A stretch of 64,000 bases of DNA from assembly GCA_963693315.1 (NCBI GenBank), contig OY856187.1, forward strand, positions 427,599,638 through 427,663,637, given 5' to 3'. Source of the stretch: Diogma glabrata. Taxonomy: Eukaryota; Arthropoda; Insecta; Diptera; Cylindrotomidae. The position numbers and the translations under genes are program-made. Below, piece by piece: positions 46,972 through 59,397 of the stretch. The notes under the pieces are model-generated. The model worked only from the letters and a program-made list of their open reading frames with translations. It made no database searches and was not told the DNA's origin. How positions within the stretch are numbered: position 1 is the first letter of the stretch; each line of letters begins with the position of its first letter.

Positions 46972-49900
46972 ATGGATAATATATTTAGTCCTATAGGTTT
47001 AAATGTAAGTAATTCTAATTCAAATATTGTCTCTTCTTGTAGTAATTCCGTTGCATCTGACGTCACCACAAATAATGTTGTAATTAGTGAAAATTTAATT
47101 GTTCATCAAAATATTAGAAGTATGCGGCAAAATTTTAATGAGTTTTTGTGTAATATTCAAAGTCTTTGTAAGAAGCCATTAATAATTTTTCTCAGTGAGA
47201 TTTGGATCAATGATAATGAGATAAGTAACTTTAATAATCTAAATGATTTTGACCTTTATGCTAAGTGTAATCCTAATAATCAAAATGCTGGCGTTGCAGC
47301 CTATATTAGTAATACCATGCATTATACTGTTGATTTGTTGCCTATGCAAAGTGCTGATGGGATTAAAGTAGATTTTATTTTATAAAGGAAAAATGCTCAG
47401 CCATTTGTTTGTATCGAATGCATTCTTTTTCAATTAATTCTTTTTTGGAAGAATTGAGTAATTTAATTTCATCAATCAAAACAAAAAATCTTTTTACTCT
47501 GGGGGACATTAATATCGAAGAAGTTTGTGAAGAAGAGTCATGTGATAACACCAGTGTACCGCTAATTAATATCGAGAGAAATCTAACGGGTAGACATTTC
47601 GGTAAATTTCACCTCGAAAAGGGCAATTAGAACATTATCCGTCAGTATTCATGAGGTTTTCTGTTAAGACGGTAGTAATACCAAAGTAATTATACTATAG
47701 CTAAACATTTCAGCTTTGGAAGTTAGGTGGCGGTTCGACCTTGGTGGTCGAATTAAGAATATTAACCGGTTTATCTCAATTATCTTAATTATATATACTG
47801 AAGAAAAAAAAATATATAAAAATAAAAGTATATAAAATCGTAATCTACATTACGCCAAAGTTACCTGCAACACTGATTTCACGTGTGACGGTGTCACTGT
47901 CAGGATAAAATGATTGGCTAAGGCCAGTCAAATGGAATGGTTCCATGGAATGGAATGGTTAGATAATCTCTACTGGACCAAGCCAGTAGAGATTATCTAA
48001 CACTAATGTCCTCATTCGGTTTAAGCTCTTTTGTCAATGAGATAACAAGATCTGAATCATCAACTTGTTTAGATCATATTTTTGTGAGGCAAAAATTACA
48101 ATCTAAACTAATACTGTCTTCCAACGTGTTGAATCTTGAACTTACTGACCATAGCTCTACTTGGTTGAATTTAAAAGTAAAAGCACCTTTAAAAGATTCT
48201 TGTGATGCTGATATTCTACCTACACCTGTATTAAACATAGACGAGTTAAATAAAAATCTCAGCATAGAATCTTGGGACAATGTTTTTTCTGCCTTGGACG
48301 TCAACATCGCTTATGACAATTTTATGGCAATTTTAAACCGACATTTATCTATTTCCAAATCATTTTATTTAAATAAACCTCGTGATAATAAATTTAAAGA
48401 ATGGATATCGGATGGATTGTGTAAAATGATAGTAGATAAAAACAGATTGTATGTAAAGCACAAACGACATCCACTTAACAGTAAATTGAAAACAAGGTAC
48501 CTAAAGTTTAAAACAGAAGTGTCTAAGAGGATCAAACATGAAAGATTTTCTTACTACGAACGTTTATTTGAAAAAAATAAAAATAACCCTAAGAAACAGT
48601 GGAAAATTGTCAAAGATATCACAGGTCAGAAGAATAAACCATCCAATCTAAGTAAGGTAAGAGATGAACAAGGAACAATTCATGAAACTGAATCCTCTAT
48701 CGTTGAGCTGTTTAACAGTTATTTCACTGCCATTTCGGCCAAGCTTAAAACAGATCATATTGAAACGGTTGTATGCGATTCTGCTGAAAAGAATGATTTA
48801 ATTTATTCCAATTATTCTGAACCCTCCAACTGTTTTTTCACCCCAATTACACAAGACGAAGTTAGAATAATTATCAGTGATCTTGATAATTCGGAATCAT
48901 CCGGTTATGATAGCATTACAAATGCTTTAGTTAAAAAAATTTCTCAGCACATATTAGAACCTTTAACATACATTTTTAATCTGAGTCTTACAAGTGGGAT
49001 ATTTCCCTCAAGCCTTAAGAAAGCAGTTGTGATTCCTCTATTTAAAGGTGGTGATGCGTTAGATATGACCAATTACAGGCCAATATCACTGTTGCCTGTT
49101 TTTTCTAAGATCCTTGAAAAATGCGTCAAAGGAAGAATGATGTCCTTCCTTCGTAAAACAAAATTTTTGAGTAACTGTCAGTATGGATTTCGTGAAGGTA
49201 TAAGCACAGAAGATACTTTGATTGATTTTTTAACGAAGTTATATTCAGGCTTAAACACCAATAAGAAGGTAGCGGCATTATTTATTGATATAACTAAAGC
49301 ATTTGATACCGTTGATCATATACTATTACTTAATAAATTACTATCATCTGGTTTTAGAGGAATTGTTCTGCACTGGTTTAAATCTTATTTAACAAGTCGT
49401 ACGCAAAGAATAAAAGTAAATAATACTTTTAGCCATGATATTGAGATTACGGCCGGCGTTCCTCAAGGCTCAGTCTTGGGACCAATCTTATTTTTGGTTT
49501 ATATAAACTCACTCTGTAAACTTGAGATGGAAAGCTCATTGTTCGCCTTTGCTGATGACACTGCTTATCTGTATTGTTGTGATGATTGGACGACTGTTAT
49601 GAACAAAATGAATAACGATTTAGTTAAACTCAGGAAGTGGTTCAATATTCATGCAATGGTTCTGAGCTCCAAAACTCGGTATATGACATTTGGTTTAAGT
49701 AACGATCATAGTAGCCTCTCAAACGCATTTATATATCATTCTTCAGGCTGCTTGAATACCAATCACTGTTGTAATAAATGTATCAAAATTGACAAAGTGT
49801 TAACTTTCAAATATTTAGGCTTAATCTTGGATACAAAATTGAAATTTTTACCCCATTGTGAAAAAATTCGTAATGAGCTTTATTCGTCTATATCTAAGTT

Positions 49901-50399
49901 GTTTATTTTGCGTGATGTTTGTCCTCGTCAGATGCTGAGATCACTGTACTTTTCTCTTGTAAATTCTCGACTTGAATATGGACTGGTATGCTGGGGAGGT
50001 TCATATCTGATTAATATAAAATCACTTATAACAGCTCAGAAGTTTGCTCTACGTGTAATTCATTTCAAAAAACCTAGAGAACCGTCGTTTCCACTTTTCA
50101 TGAAAGCGAATATATTGCCCCTAAGACACCTTTACGTTTACAAAGTTTTGAGAGTTTTTTTCTTGAGAGGTGGCTATAATATAGTTAAAACAATTGAGCA
50201 GTACAATCTTAGAACGAACACTAGATGTTTGATCGAATTTACCAGAAAAGAAAACTGTCGTCGCTTTTATTCTTTTATGGCCCCTTTCCTCTACAATATT
50301 TTACCTGAGTCTGTAAGCGATTCTCGCCCTATTTTCTTGTTCCTGAAAAATCTAAAAAAGTGGCTTTTTACAAAGACTAATATTGAAATCTATTTTTAG
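46972..50399 (+). pseudogene. LINE 3 ORF2: endonuclease and RT; frameshift and 444-bp insert
   Basis: Endonuclease motifs begin IVHQNIRSMRQNFNEF and IIFLSEIWINDNE; a frameshift occurs at 47385-47409; LFTLGDINIEE follows and is then interrupted by foreign DNA at 47550-47993. From 48006 the frame is open: TCLDHIFVR and LTDHSST finish the endonuclease, then RT with FKGGDALDMTNYRPISLLP, YGFREGISTEDT, LFIDITKAFDTVDH (motif A), GVPQGSVLGPILFLVY (motif B), FAFADDTAYL (motif C) and the C-terminal FKYLGLILDTKL and FALRVIHFKKPREPS segments. About 995 codons without the insert. Catalytic Asp residues of RT are intact. Confidence 0.9.
47550..47993. mobile_element. ~444-bp foreign insert in LINE 3 endonuclease, with terminal hairpin
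   Basis: Alignment to LINE 1 and LINE 2 shows that GDINIEE...DN at 47549 should be followed directly by the YLTLMSSFG segment starting at 47994; the intervening sequence has no counterpart. At its right end GTTAGATAATCTCTACTGG (47958-47976) is the perfect reverse complement of 47983-48001, which includes LINE sequence, so the end carries an inverted copy of its flank. GGAATGG words repeat beside it. No known element recognised. Confidence 0.7.
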
Positions 50400-50871
50400 T
50401 AATAAGTTTTACATAGGCTTAAAATTGCATTTATAACTTTGCTTTTCTGCATACATCAATACTTCGTTTCTCTCTTGTTTTCTTTTATATTATTTCATCA
50501 ACTCTTCTTTTTTCAATTATTTTATATCTATTAACCTACAATCCTATATTTTAATTATATATTAAGAATATTTTTGTTAGTTTTATAACCAATAATGCAC
50601 CTCACGCAAGTTGGTAGCTATAATTTATTCAACTTCTTCAATGTTGGAGCATTTGCAATAAGCGCTTTACGCACTTCTAAATGTTCCTAGTATTTTACCA
50701 TCTTATATCATATTTTTGCATTTTTAGTGTTTTATTGTTATTGTTCTACATTTTAATTAACTTTTTTTTGTATTAACTATTATGATTTTTATGTAAAACT
50801 GTATTGATTAAGATTAAATGTATTATTGTATATATATGTTTGGTAAAATAAAATAAATAAATAAAATTAAT

Positions 50872-52830
50872 TTTTACTTGTTGAGCCCTACGACTTAGAT
50901 ATGACTTAAACCAGCTATAAATGTTGCCCCGAAAACCTGCAGCATATAACTTCTCCAAAAGGATATCATGAACAACCATGTCAAAAGCTTTGGTAATGTC
51001 GACAAAGAGTCCTGCAGTACAATTTTGGTCGTTTAAACTCTCAAATATCCTATTACAAAAATCCACCAACGCATCCTCTGCACTACGTCCTACACGAAAT
51101 CCGTATTGCGAACTATGGAAAAAATCCGCCCTATCCAGAAAGCTTAAAATTCTAGTTTTCATGCATTTTTCAAATAGTTTGGAAAACACTGACAGAAGTG
51201 AGATAGGTCTGTAATTTTCCACCTTTTTTTTATCACCTTTTTTGTATAGAGGAATGACAAGCGCTTTTTTCAAATTTTCTGGAAAAATTCCTACTTTTAC
51301 ACTTAGATTAAAAATAAACGCCATTACGTCAACAATATATAAGTTAATTTTTTTTATCAGTTTGTTGCTAATACCGTCATAGCCACATGAGTTTTTGGAC
51401 TCTAATCCATTTATAGTTTTATATAACTCTGAAGTTGATATAGGCCAAAAAACAAAACTATTTTGAGAGAAGCTAGCTCCAATCAATTCTTTTCTAAGGT
51501 TATTAGAAATATATTTATCTACACTTGATAGTGACTGTTTCAAGCTTTCCGCAATACTACAAAAATACTCATTAATATAATTGGCCATATCTACTTCAGA
51601 CCTTAAAATTTTATTCTGATTGGACAAGATTTCATTGACGGTAATCGTTTCTTTTTTGTTGTTTAATATTTCATTAATAATATCCCATTCTTTTTTAGTG
51701 TTTCCATTTGCATTTTGAAATTGTTTGAGATAAAATTCATCTTTAGTGGATTTAATATCATGTTTTAATTTTTTTGCAGTATTCTCAGCAAGGACTTTCA
51801 GCTTTTTATTCTCCGGGTGCTTTTTAGATTTAAGCGATAGGAAATTTGAGTGTTTAGTTCTAACTACTAGGTTTATGGAAATCCACGGTTTCAACTTATT
51901 TAGTGCTCTTTTACGTTTTTTTCTGCATAATGAATTAGTGAGATGCGCTTGTAGTGTCTCAGAAAATGAATTAAAAGCCGCATTTGGATCGGTTTGTGTA
52001 TACACTGAATCCCAGAATTCAAACGTAAGTGACTGTTTTAGTTTGCCAAAATCAATACTATAAGTGTCAACTTTTGCTTTATTCTGTTTCTTAAACATAT
52101 TTGAGTGGGGTTTAGTATCTGCTGTAAATTCTAATGCGACAGTTATTAGATCATGGTCGGTCACATTTATTCTAAATACATTTGAGGTGATTGAAAATTG
52201 AAAATTTTTATTTACTCTATAAAAAACATGATCCAGACAAGAGTTTAAACGAGTATGTTCATTAATCAACGATGTTAAGCCATAAGATGACATCAAGAAT
52301 AAATAATTATCTAAATCATTAGATTCTTGTAACAAATTTAAATTCATATCACCTAAAATAAACAGATTTTTTGTTTTTATCCTGCCAGAAATCAGACTTA
52401 ACTCTTCCAAAAATACATTAATACTTACAAGATTCTGTAGACGGTACAAGCATAAAAATGAGAATACATTGCCACTGATTACAACATCCAATCTCAAAAT
52501 ATCTGCAGAGGTAGCTTCGATTTTTTCAGAAAAGCATTCTAGAGAATTTTTAACGTACAAAATTACACCACCAGATCTATAATTTGAATTACAATTCACA
52601 AAAGATTTATACCCCTCAATTTCATAGTTTAATATTTCGTGATCAAAAATCCAGATTTCCGTTAAACATATTAAGTTCGGCAGTTCAATAAAAGATTTTA
52701 ACTGCACAATAAATTTGTCAAAGTTGCTTCTTAAACTTCTTATGTTTTCTAAATAGAATGAAAAATTGTTAGAATATTTATAAGAATTATTTGAATTTAA
52801 ATTTTTAGAGGTTTGTAGCCTATTAGACAT
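50872..52830 (-). pseudogene. LINE 2 ORF2, endonuclease and RT to motif A
   Basis: Starts MSNRLQTSKN at 52830, 72 bp after ORF1. Endonuclease motifs in order: LENIRSLRSNFDKF, ICLTEIWIFDHE, SGGVILYVKN, FILGDMNLNLL, SCLDHVFYR and VTDHDLIT. RT starts with LVIPLYKKGDKKKVENYRP, YGFRVGRSAEDALVDF and LFVDITKAFD (motif A), and is cut at VKIN by LINE 3. No stop or frameshift seen, so this half is intact; the rest is at 44764-45759. The short stretch of frame running on to 50773 is LINE 3 3' UTR, not LINE 2. Confidence 0.9.
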
Positions 52831-52902
52831 ATTTATACCGAGTTTATTAATTATACAAAATAAATAAAATTATAAAATAGATTTAGTAGTATCTTACAAC
52901 AG

Positions 52903-53862
52903 TTACAGCTTATTTAAGTCATCAAAATTACGGATCACAATTAAATTTTGTTTTTCACCTTTACGCATCCTAATTACACCATTTCTCATCCATAAGTACT
53001 TATAGTTCTTCGACTTCTTAACTTCTCTGGCAGCCATGAAAAGTTTTCTTTGAAAAGCAGTCAAACTATCGTTAAAATAGATCAATTCATCATCTTTAGC
53101 TCCACTAACAAATCTCTTTTTATGTATTTTTATTTTTGACGAAAATTTAGTTTCCATTATAGTTGTTTTTATAAGTCGTGATAAAAATTTTACTACAACC
53201 ACATCAGAATTATTAAAATTTTGATCACGCAAGTTTTGAGTTTTATTGACAGCTGAAGGTTTTTTAAATTTACGATAACAGTGATCAATGTCGCTCGAAG
53301 AGATTTTAACTCCAACACCATTACTAATTACATCAATAACTTTTTCTATTAAGTTCTCATTCTCATCAACTGGTAAACCAGTTATCTCAATGCAGTTTTG
53401 CTTTGTGATACGACTTAATTCTTCAATTTGATGATCATGTGTGTTGATTATATTGCGAAGTTTTTTATTTTCTTCTTCTAATTTTTGAATGCTTTTTAAT
53501 GATGTTTCCAAAATTTCGAGACGATTAATTATTAATTTAAAATGTTTTTCTATAGCATTTTTCATTTCAGTAAATTCATTTAATATACTATTTTCTGGAG
53601 TTGCAATGAATTCACCGTTACGACAAGTATCACTTTGAATAGAGACAGTAGATAAAACAGTAAATGGTTCTGTTATTGATGACGTATTTTGTGTACATTT
53701 ATCGCATTTCCAGTTTACCTTATCTTTGTTCATGTTTAACACGTCTTCAGGTTTCAGCTTAGCACATCTGGTATGAAGCACAGAATTGCAAGATTTACAT
53801 TTCACTGTTAATCCCAAAGAATTTCTATCCACTTTGTTATTGCATAGCGGACAAACAGCCAT
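52903..53862 (-). CDS. LINE 2 ORF1: PHD-type zinc finger, coiled coil, FP-like domain
   Basis: An intact 319-residue protein. Residues 4-60 have paired Cys/His ligands in PHD/RING spacing: CPLCNNKVD, CKSCNSVLHTRCA and WKCDKC. Residues about 100-150 (EFTEMKNAIEKHFKLIINRL, then LEEENKKLRNIINTHD) form a coiled coil. The middle (CIEITGLPVDENEN...HCYRKF) and the C-terminus (IYFNDSLTAFQRKLFMAAR and SKNYKYLWMRNGVIRMRK) match the baculovirus-FP-like region used by insect LINE ORF1 proteins as a nucleic-acid-binding module. It would coat LINE RNA. Only ORF2 of this element is interrupted. Confidence 0.88.
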   Translation of the reverse strand: MAVCPLCNNKVDRNSLGLTVKCKSCNSVLHTRCAKLKPEDVLNMNKDKVNWKCDKCTQNTSSITEPFTVLSTVSIQSDTCRNGEFIATPENSILNEFTEMKNAIEKHFKLIINRLEILETSLKSIQKLEEENKKLRNIINTHDHQIEELSRITKQNCIEITGLPVDENENLIEKVIDVISNGVGVKISSSDIDHCYRKFKKPSAVNKTQNLRDQNFNNSDVVVVKFLSRLIKTTIMETKFSSKIKIHKKRFVSGAKDDELIYFNDSLTAFQRKLFMAAREVKKSKNYKYLWMRNGVIRMRKGEKQNLIVIRNFDDLNKL

Positions 53863-54110
53863 ATTTCAAGAAAAAAACAACTAAAACACTCTTATTTTGA
53901 TAAGAACTTCACAAAATGAAAGAATTTCACAAATAATTGTTTTATAAACAAATTAAAAATAAATGTGATTTTTATTATTTTTTTTTTGCTTTTTTTTTTT
54001 TTTATGAAATAATTTTTCTATAAATTTAATTAATTTTAATTTATTTAATTGAACGAAAACAGAGAAGATTCTTGTACATGTTACCCCCATAACACACACA
54101 AGAAGAATGA

Positions 54111-54361
<251 letters not shown>

Positions 54362-54364
<3 letters not shown>

Positions 54365-55090
54365 GCGTTCCGTAGCGGTACCGCTCATTAGCTCTTCCGA
54401 GGAATCGGACCAACACGTAGTTATGTGTGGGCTTTGTGCCTCGATTGAGGTGGTGGGCGGTGCGTCTGGGTTGCGCTGCATCAGCTGGATTATTGGCATT
54501 TAGTTATGTTTTGTTTACAACAAAATATGACAAAATATACAACAAAATATGACATATGCCAATATTTCATGATAAGATGAAGAAATATCTTAGAAGAAGA
54601 AATTAGAATGAAGAATGAAGAAATATCTTAATACGACAAACATGAGCGTTTTGATACATGAAATGTAAATCTAGTTGACTGTATATACGTATATACATAT
54701 AGATATATTAATTCCGAACTACGGTCTAAAACACATAAATACCAATCATTTTGAATAACACAATTTAAACATCAATTTAACTATATTTAAATATTTTCGA
54801 AGTTTAATTTGAAAAAAAATTTTTGATGTTATTTTGAAATCTGAAATAAACAAATCACATTGGTGTAATTGTGTTTTTTGACATAATGGCGTTAGCAACA
54901 AAACAATTCATTTAATTTTATCACTAACCAAAAGTCAGTGCTAACTTTTCAGTTCTAACATTTCACTAATTTAGATTTTTTTACGGTGAAGTGATAAAAA
55001 ATTTATCACTACACCGCTTCACAGTTACAGAATTTGGCTGCATGTTCTAAATAATATGATATAAGTTTATCCTTTGAGCTGCTTGTTTTA
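54362..55090. other. Unassigned sequence, first 140 bp GC-richer
   Basis: 54362-54500 is unusually GC-rich for the window and open on the minus strand for about 45 codons ([18 protein letters not shown]); I do not recognise it. At 54544-54592 a stretch with ATGACATATGCCAATATTTC recurs inverted at 60790-60840. The rest is plain AT-rich DNA. Confidence 0.4.
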
Positions 55091-55128
55091 GGTAGATTTC
55101 ATATAAAATCTACCTATTGCAATGGGAA
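55091..55128. repeat. Copy of the GGTAGATTT/AAATCTACC hairpin motif
   Basis: GGTAGATTTCATATAAAATCTACC with ATTGCAAT on the right, the reverse orientation of the copies at 1193 and 3795. Confidence 0.55.
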
Positions 55129-55270
55129 TTCTTGGAGTTCCGGATAAAATTTTAACAAAATGAATTTATTAGGCGTCGTATTGTTCGAGGAGCAACATAT
55201 TTTTAATGCCGGGTGAAAAACACGTGAAATCAGCAAGGTCTGGAAATGAGGTTTTAATTTTGTGTAATTA

Positions 55271-55495
55271 TTGGAATTCGTTGACATCAATAAAAAAAAG
55301 TTCTGTTCTGCGGTTTTAGTTTTTTTTTTTAACCCTGTCTAAGATACAGGGTGTTGAAAAATTGATGATTAAAAAAAAGGGATTGGAATTCGTTGACATC
55401 AATAAAAAAAAGTTCTGTTCTGCGGTTTTAGTTTTTTTTTTAACCCTGTCTAAGATACAGGGTGTTGAAAAATTGATGATTAAAAAAAAGGTCCT
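55271..55495. repeat. 112-bp tandem duplication containing facing CAGGGT ends
   Basis: Starting TTGGAATTCGTTGACATCAA, the sequence is repeated at 55383 almost unchanged. Each unit contains AACCCTGT, a 6-base spacer, and ACAGGGTGTTGAAAAA, two inverted mariner-like termini back to back. Likely MITE debris. Confidence 0.65.
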
Positions 55496-55499
55496 CAGC

Positions 55500-57448
55500 T
55501 TCAAAAAAAACCCTAGTAAATTAAAGTATTTTCAAAAATTCATTTTTGATGACAAAAAAACAGAACTGAATTTTTGATGCTTCAGAACTGCATGTTTGAA
55601 ATCAGAACTGCGAAAAACGATAAAAATTACACCGTAAAAAAATCTCTGGAATAGAGCATATACAATGTGTATCATCAATTGATTCTCTGGTTCAAACGAT
55701 ACACTTGCAGCAGTTTTTAACTATGGGTTCCATTGTTTTCTCAGATTCTCAAATAAATAATTCCAAATAAAATTTTCGATTTCTCCATTTTGCAATCTAA
55801 AATCAATAATCTATTCGAATATTTTAAATAAAGATACATAATTTATAAAGAAAATAAATAAAAAACAAAAGTTTTAATTCAGAACTTCCGAGAGTGATAA
55901 AACTCTGGTCTCGAATCACAATGGCATAGAGTTGCCACCCGTCCCGTTTTGAACAGAACAGACCCGTTTTAGAGCTGAATGTCCCGTGTCCCAACGTAAC
56001 TACGAACGGGACGCGATTTGTCCCGTTTTGATAAAAAAGGAAAAAAATGTTATCTTTCTTTAAAAATCTAACCAATTGAACTTTATTTTAGATTATTGTC
56101 TGCTTCATTTTAACACCAAAAACTACTAATTAATATTTGTGGGAAAAACGTGTTGCAAATTAGTTCAGATTGGCTAAAAAACTAACTTTTTTTTGGCATT
56201 AAACTTCCCCGAATGGTAAAATTATAACACAGTATTAGCCTTGGATCTCTTTTGAACGAAAACGAAATACGCACGATGAAGATGAAACTTTGATATCAGA
56301 AATCACATCACATTTATGCGGCAAAAATTTAATGATTGAAAACGCTCAACGTTATTTGCTACTATAGGAATTGTAGAAAATATTTGGCTCCTGTTTAGTT
56401 AAGAATATTTGAATTAATTCGTTTGTTTTCTGTGTTTTGTTTTAAAAAAATGAAATCGTTATGAAAGAAATTCGATTTTTGTATTCCAAAGCGTAAAAAT
56501 CTTAGTCAAATGGGCGGAGTTTTGTTGTAACTTATGAATTGATAAAATCCGTTTTATGTTAATATGTTGTTAGGTAATGTAAGGCCAAGTGTGTTAACGC
56601 ACATCGACATGCTTGCCAATGTCCAATGCCCAATCTAGTCTAAAGGGCCGACTTATGATGATGAATGAAGCCGATTTATTTTGGTCAAGACTGTAAGTTG
56701 CTGGTTTAAGTTTAAATGAAAAATTGGTTTGGGTGAGACATAAGAACGGTTTAGTTATTGATTTTAGTATAGCATACGACAACCTTTCTTTCATAACCTG
56801 ATGTGATGTTTATTTTATTGCGATGTTATTTGGGCAAGTTTTATAAAGTTTGAAACTAGTTTGAGTGATATTAAAGGATGTTAAATGAACGGCAAGGATT
56901 CCTCAAATAGTTTATTCACGTTATTCATAACACTCGCATATTTTAATTTATTTGTGGAAAACAACGATTAAGTTTTTGTAAATGATAGTATTGAGGATTA
57001 TCAATTATATTTTCAATTATCTAACGAAATCTTAGAATCTGGTGAAATATTACTGGATTACGATGTAACTTATAATGTATGTCCAATGACACCCATTCGA
57101 CTGCGTCTAAACCATTTTTAAACTATTTGTTCTACTAAATGTGCCCAAGCTAGGGAATTATAAAATTTGGGCAGCTCACTAATTCTTTTTTTTAAATTTG
57201 TGAGCAAGTTGTGAATTGTACAAGTTTTTTCATTGATTACGTTTGGATCTAAGACAGAATAAAAAAATTCATTGGTAAGTGGTAATCTATCTATAAAAGT
57301 GGTAATCTCTTTAAAGCATTCCAACCTTTCCTATAATACCGAACTCGAGTCGGTCTAAAACATTTCGTTTTCTACTTTCCCATCTAAACTAGGTTCAGGA
57401 GGAAACATACGTTTTCGTAAATATTTTCAAATTTATGAACTTAAATAT
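55500..57448. other. AT-rich sequence, no gene identified
   Basis: No supported coding region. A part at 55925-56030 with GAGTTGCCACCCGTCCCG and GACGGG-rich words looks like one end of a hAT-type repeat, but the opposite end was not found. Confidence 0.4.
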
Positions 57449-58052
57449 TGTAATAAACTTCGTCCAGAATGGGTTAAGTTGATTTACTCATTCATGAATT
57501 AAAAGTTAACTCCCTTTTCAATCTTTTACTAGTATTGCAAATTGTATTGCATAAATTAATGTAAATTAAATTTGTTATACAAATGTTTACATTAATGAAT
57601 TAAAAGGAGGTGTGGTCTATTGTTTCTAGAAAATACACTGGCAACAAAAACTGAGTTACCAGACGTTTCTGCTTATTTGTTTTTGAATATAAATAAGCGA
57701 ACAAAATATCAGATAGTCAGTTTTACTTTTGCAATTAAAAGTGTTTATAAACATTCGCAAGTATAAGGAATAATCGGTGGTACTTGAGCCTGGGTACTAA
57801 TAGTGAAAGAATTTAAACCTAGTGGAATAGTAAATACATATTTTACGATTCCGAATATTATTGATTCAAATTGTGGAAAAGCGGTGAAGTTTATCGTACA
57901 TAAATTGGAGACCCTGGAATTTATTGTAATTAAAATCGGAAGTTGCTGTAACTGGTTGATAAATAAAGTTTGTGATTTTGTTAACGAAAGATCTGTCTTT
58001 TTACTATCGTATTTGCTCAATAATCGAAAAGAACCAACGAAGAGTCGTTACA
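57449..58052 (+). repeat. Gypsy C LTR (left arm)
   Basis: Starts TGTAATAAACTTCGTCC and ends AAGAGTCGTTACA like the LTR of gypsy B, but is only 604 bp and clearly diverged in its middle, so it belongs to a related subfamily or older copy. Confidence 0.88.
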
Positions 58053-58053
58053 G

Positions 58054-58070
58054 TGGTGTCAGAAGTGGGA
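58054..58070 (+). other. Gypsy C primer-binding site (tRNA-Leu type)
   Basis: TGGTGTCAGAAGTGGGA, identical to gypsy B, one base after the LTR. Confidence 0.85.
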
Positions 58071-58081
58071 TTATTGAAACA

Positions 58082-59397
58082 ATGGTCAAGACAGTAAATA
58101 TTAGTGATCTCAGCCAGACCCAGCTGAAGGACGAGTTGAAGAAAAGGAATGCTCCAATCCATGGAACGAAGGCAGAACTTGCATTCCGGCTGCGTAAAGT
58201 TTTAGAAGAAGCAGGCCAAAACACAGAGGTCATAGAAATAGAGCCGGAGGAAGCTCCAGTTCAGAACGCCCCAGCAATTGATCCCATGATGGCGTTGATG
58301 AAAGAAATGATGGCACAGCAGCAACAACAATTTGCTGATATGATGGCCAAACAAGGAAACAATCTGATGGCCCAACAAGAGAAACTGGCAGCGGAACAAA
58401 AAGTAGATCAACAACAACAATTTGCTGATATGATTGCCAAACAAGGAAACAATCTGATGGCTCGACAAGAGAAACTGGCAGCTGAACAAAAAGTAGATCA
58501 ACAACAACAACTTGCTGATATGATGGCCCGACAAGAGAAACTGGCAGCAGAACAAAAATTAGATCAACAAAAACTACGTGAAGTAATCGAGTCACGTATA
58601 TCCAGTGCGGAGGTCAAAATCAACCACATAGAAAGGGAGCTGCGGAAAGTTACCGAAGAACATGAAGAGAAATTACGCAATCTTTCGAGTGAATTTCGCC
58701 AAGAAATAGCACAAGTAAAGTCAGGTAACATGATCAATCCATCAACTACTTCAGCTCCAGCTAGAGTGAAAACACCCGCATTTGATGGATCTACATCGTA
58801 TCAGGTATTTAAGATGCAATTTGAGATAGCAACAACTCGGGTTGATCATCAGCAAAAAGCAAACGCGCTCATATTGGCATTGAAGGGACCTGCTGCTGAA
58901 ATTTTGCAGACACTATCAGCGACAGAGCGTGATTACAGCAAGATAATGGAGGCCTTAGAAGTAAGATATGGGGAAAGTCATATGCAAGCTCTCCATCGCA
59001 TGTAGCTCAAAACACGAAAATAAGGAGTCAGCGAAACTTTGCAAGAATTGGAGGCTGACATTGTGAGACTGGTAAATGTGTCATATCCGAACTATAACGC
59101 TGAACATCGAGACGAGCTGGCGGCTGATACATTTATCAATGCTCTTCGAGATGTACAAATGAGAAATCAGCTGTATCTAAGCGGAAAGAAATTACCTGCG
59201 GAAGTCTTAGCTCAGTATGGCTCAGATAGAGTACGTCAGATGGAAGTTGCTGAAGAACCTCTAAAAGCAGCGCTTGAGGAAGTGATCATGCGTGTCGAAA
59301 GTCTGGGAGATAAGCCTGAGCGAAATCAACGAAATAGATCTAGCAGAGTAAGATGCTAGAACTGTGGGAAGTTGGGGCACATTTGAAAAGAATGTAA
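58082..59397 (+). pseudogene. gag: Gypsy C gag, several nonsense codons
   Basis: Starts MVKTVNISDL at 58082 and contains the SAP-like domain, Gln-rich repeat (three units of the KLAAEQKVDQQ type) and capsid region to HRM at 59003, where TAG replaces CAG, and TAA replaces CAA a few codons later. A second open stretch (59039-59356) gives QELEADIVRLVN, LAADTFINALRD and SGKKLPAEVLA, with a small deletion before QYGSDRVRQ relative to gypsy B. The zinc knuckle follows with TAG for TGG and TGA for CGA. All of these are transitions. Nonfunctional. Confidence 0.9.

Larger units (their letters stand above)
45760..50865 (+). mobile_element. LINE 3: CR1/Jockey-superfamily element inserted in LINE 2
   Basis: A 5106-bp plus-strand LINE with ATTAAT on both sides (45754-45759 and 50866-50871). 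It has a 5' leader starting with a doubled CGTTCAAT, ORF1 46016-46929, ORF2 46972-50399, a ~466-bp 3' UTR and an AAATA-type simple tail at 50845-50865. It is close to full length, yet carries one frameshift in ORF1, one in ORF2, and a ~444-bp foreign insert in the endonuclease. The duplication and its placement show target-primed insertion in the RT gene of LINE 2. Confidence 0.93.

Noticed and set aside
55925..56030. hAT transposon
   Set aside because: Only one end-like segment (GAGTTGCCACCCGTCCCG) is seen; no matching inverted end or 8-bp duplication.
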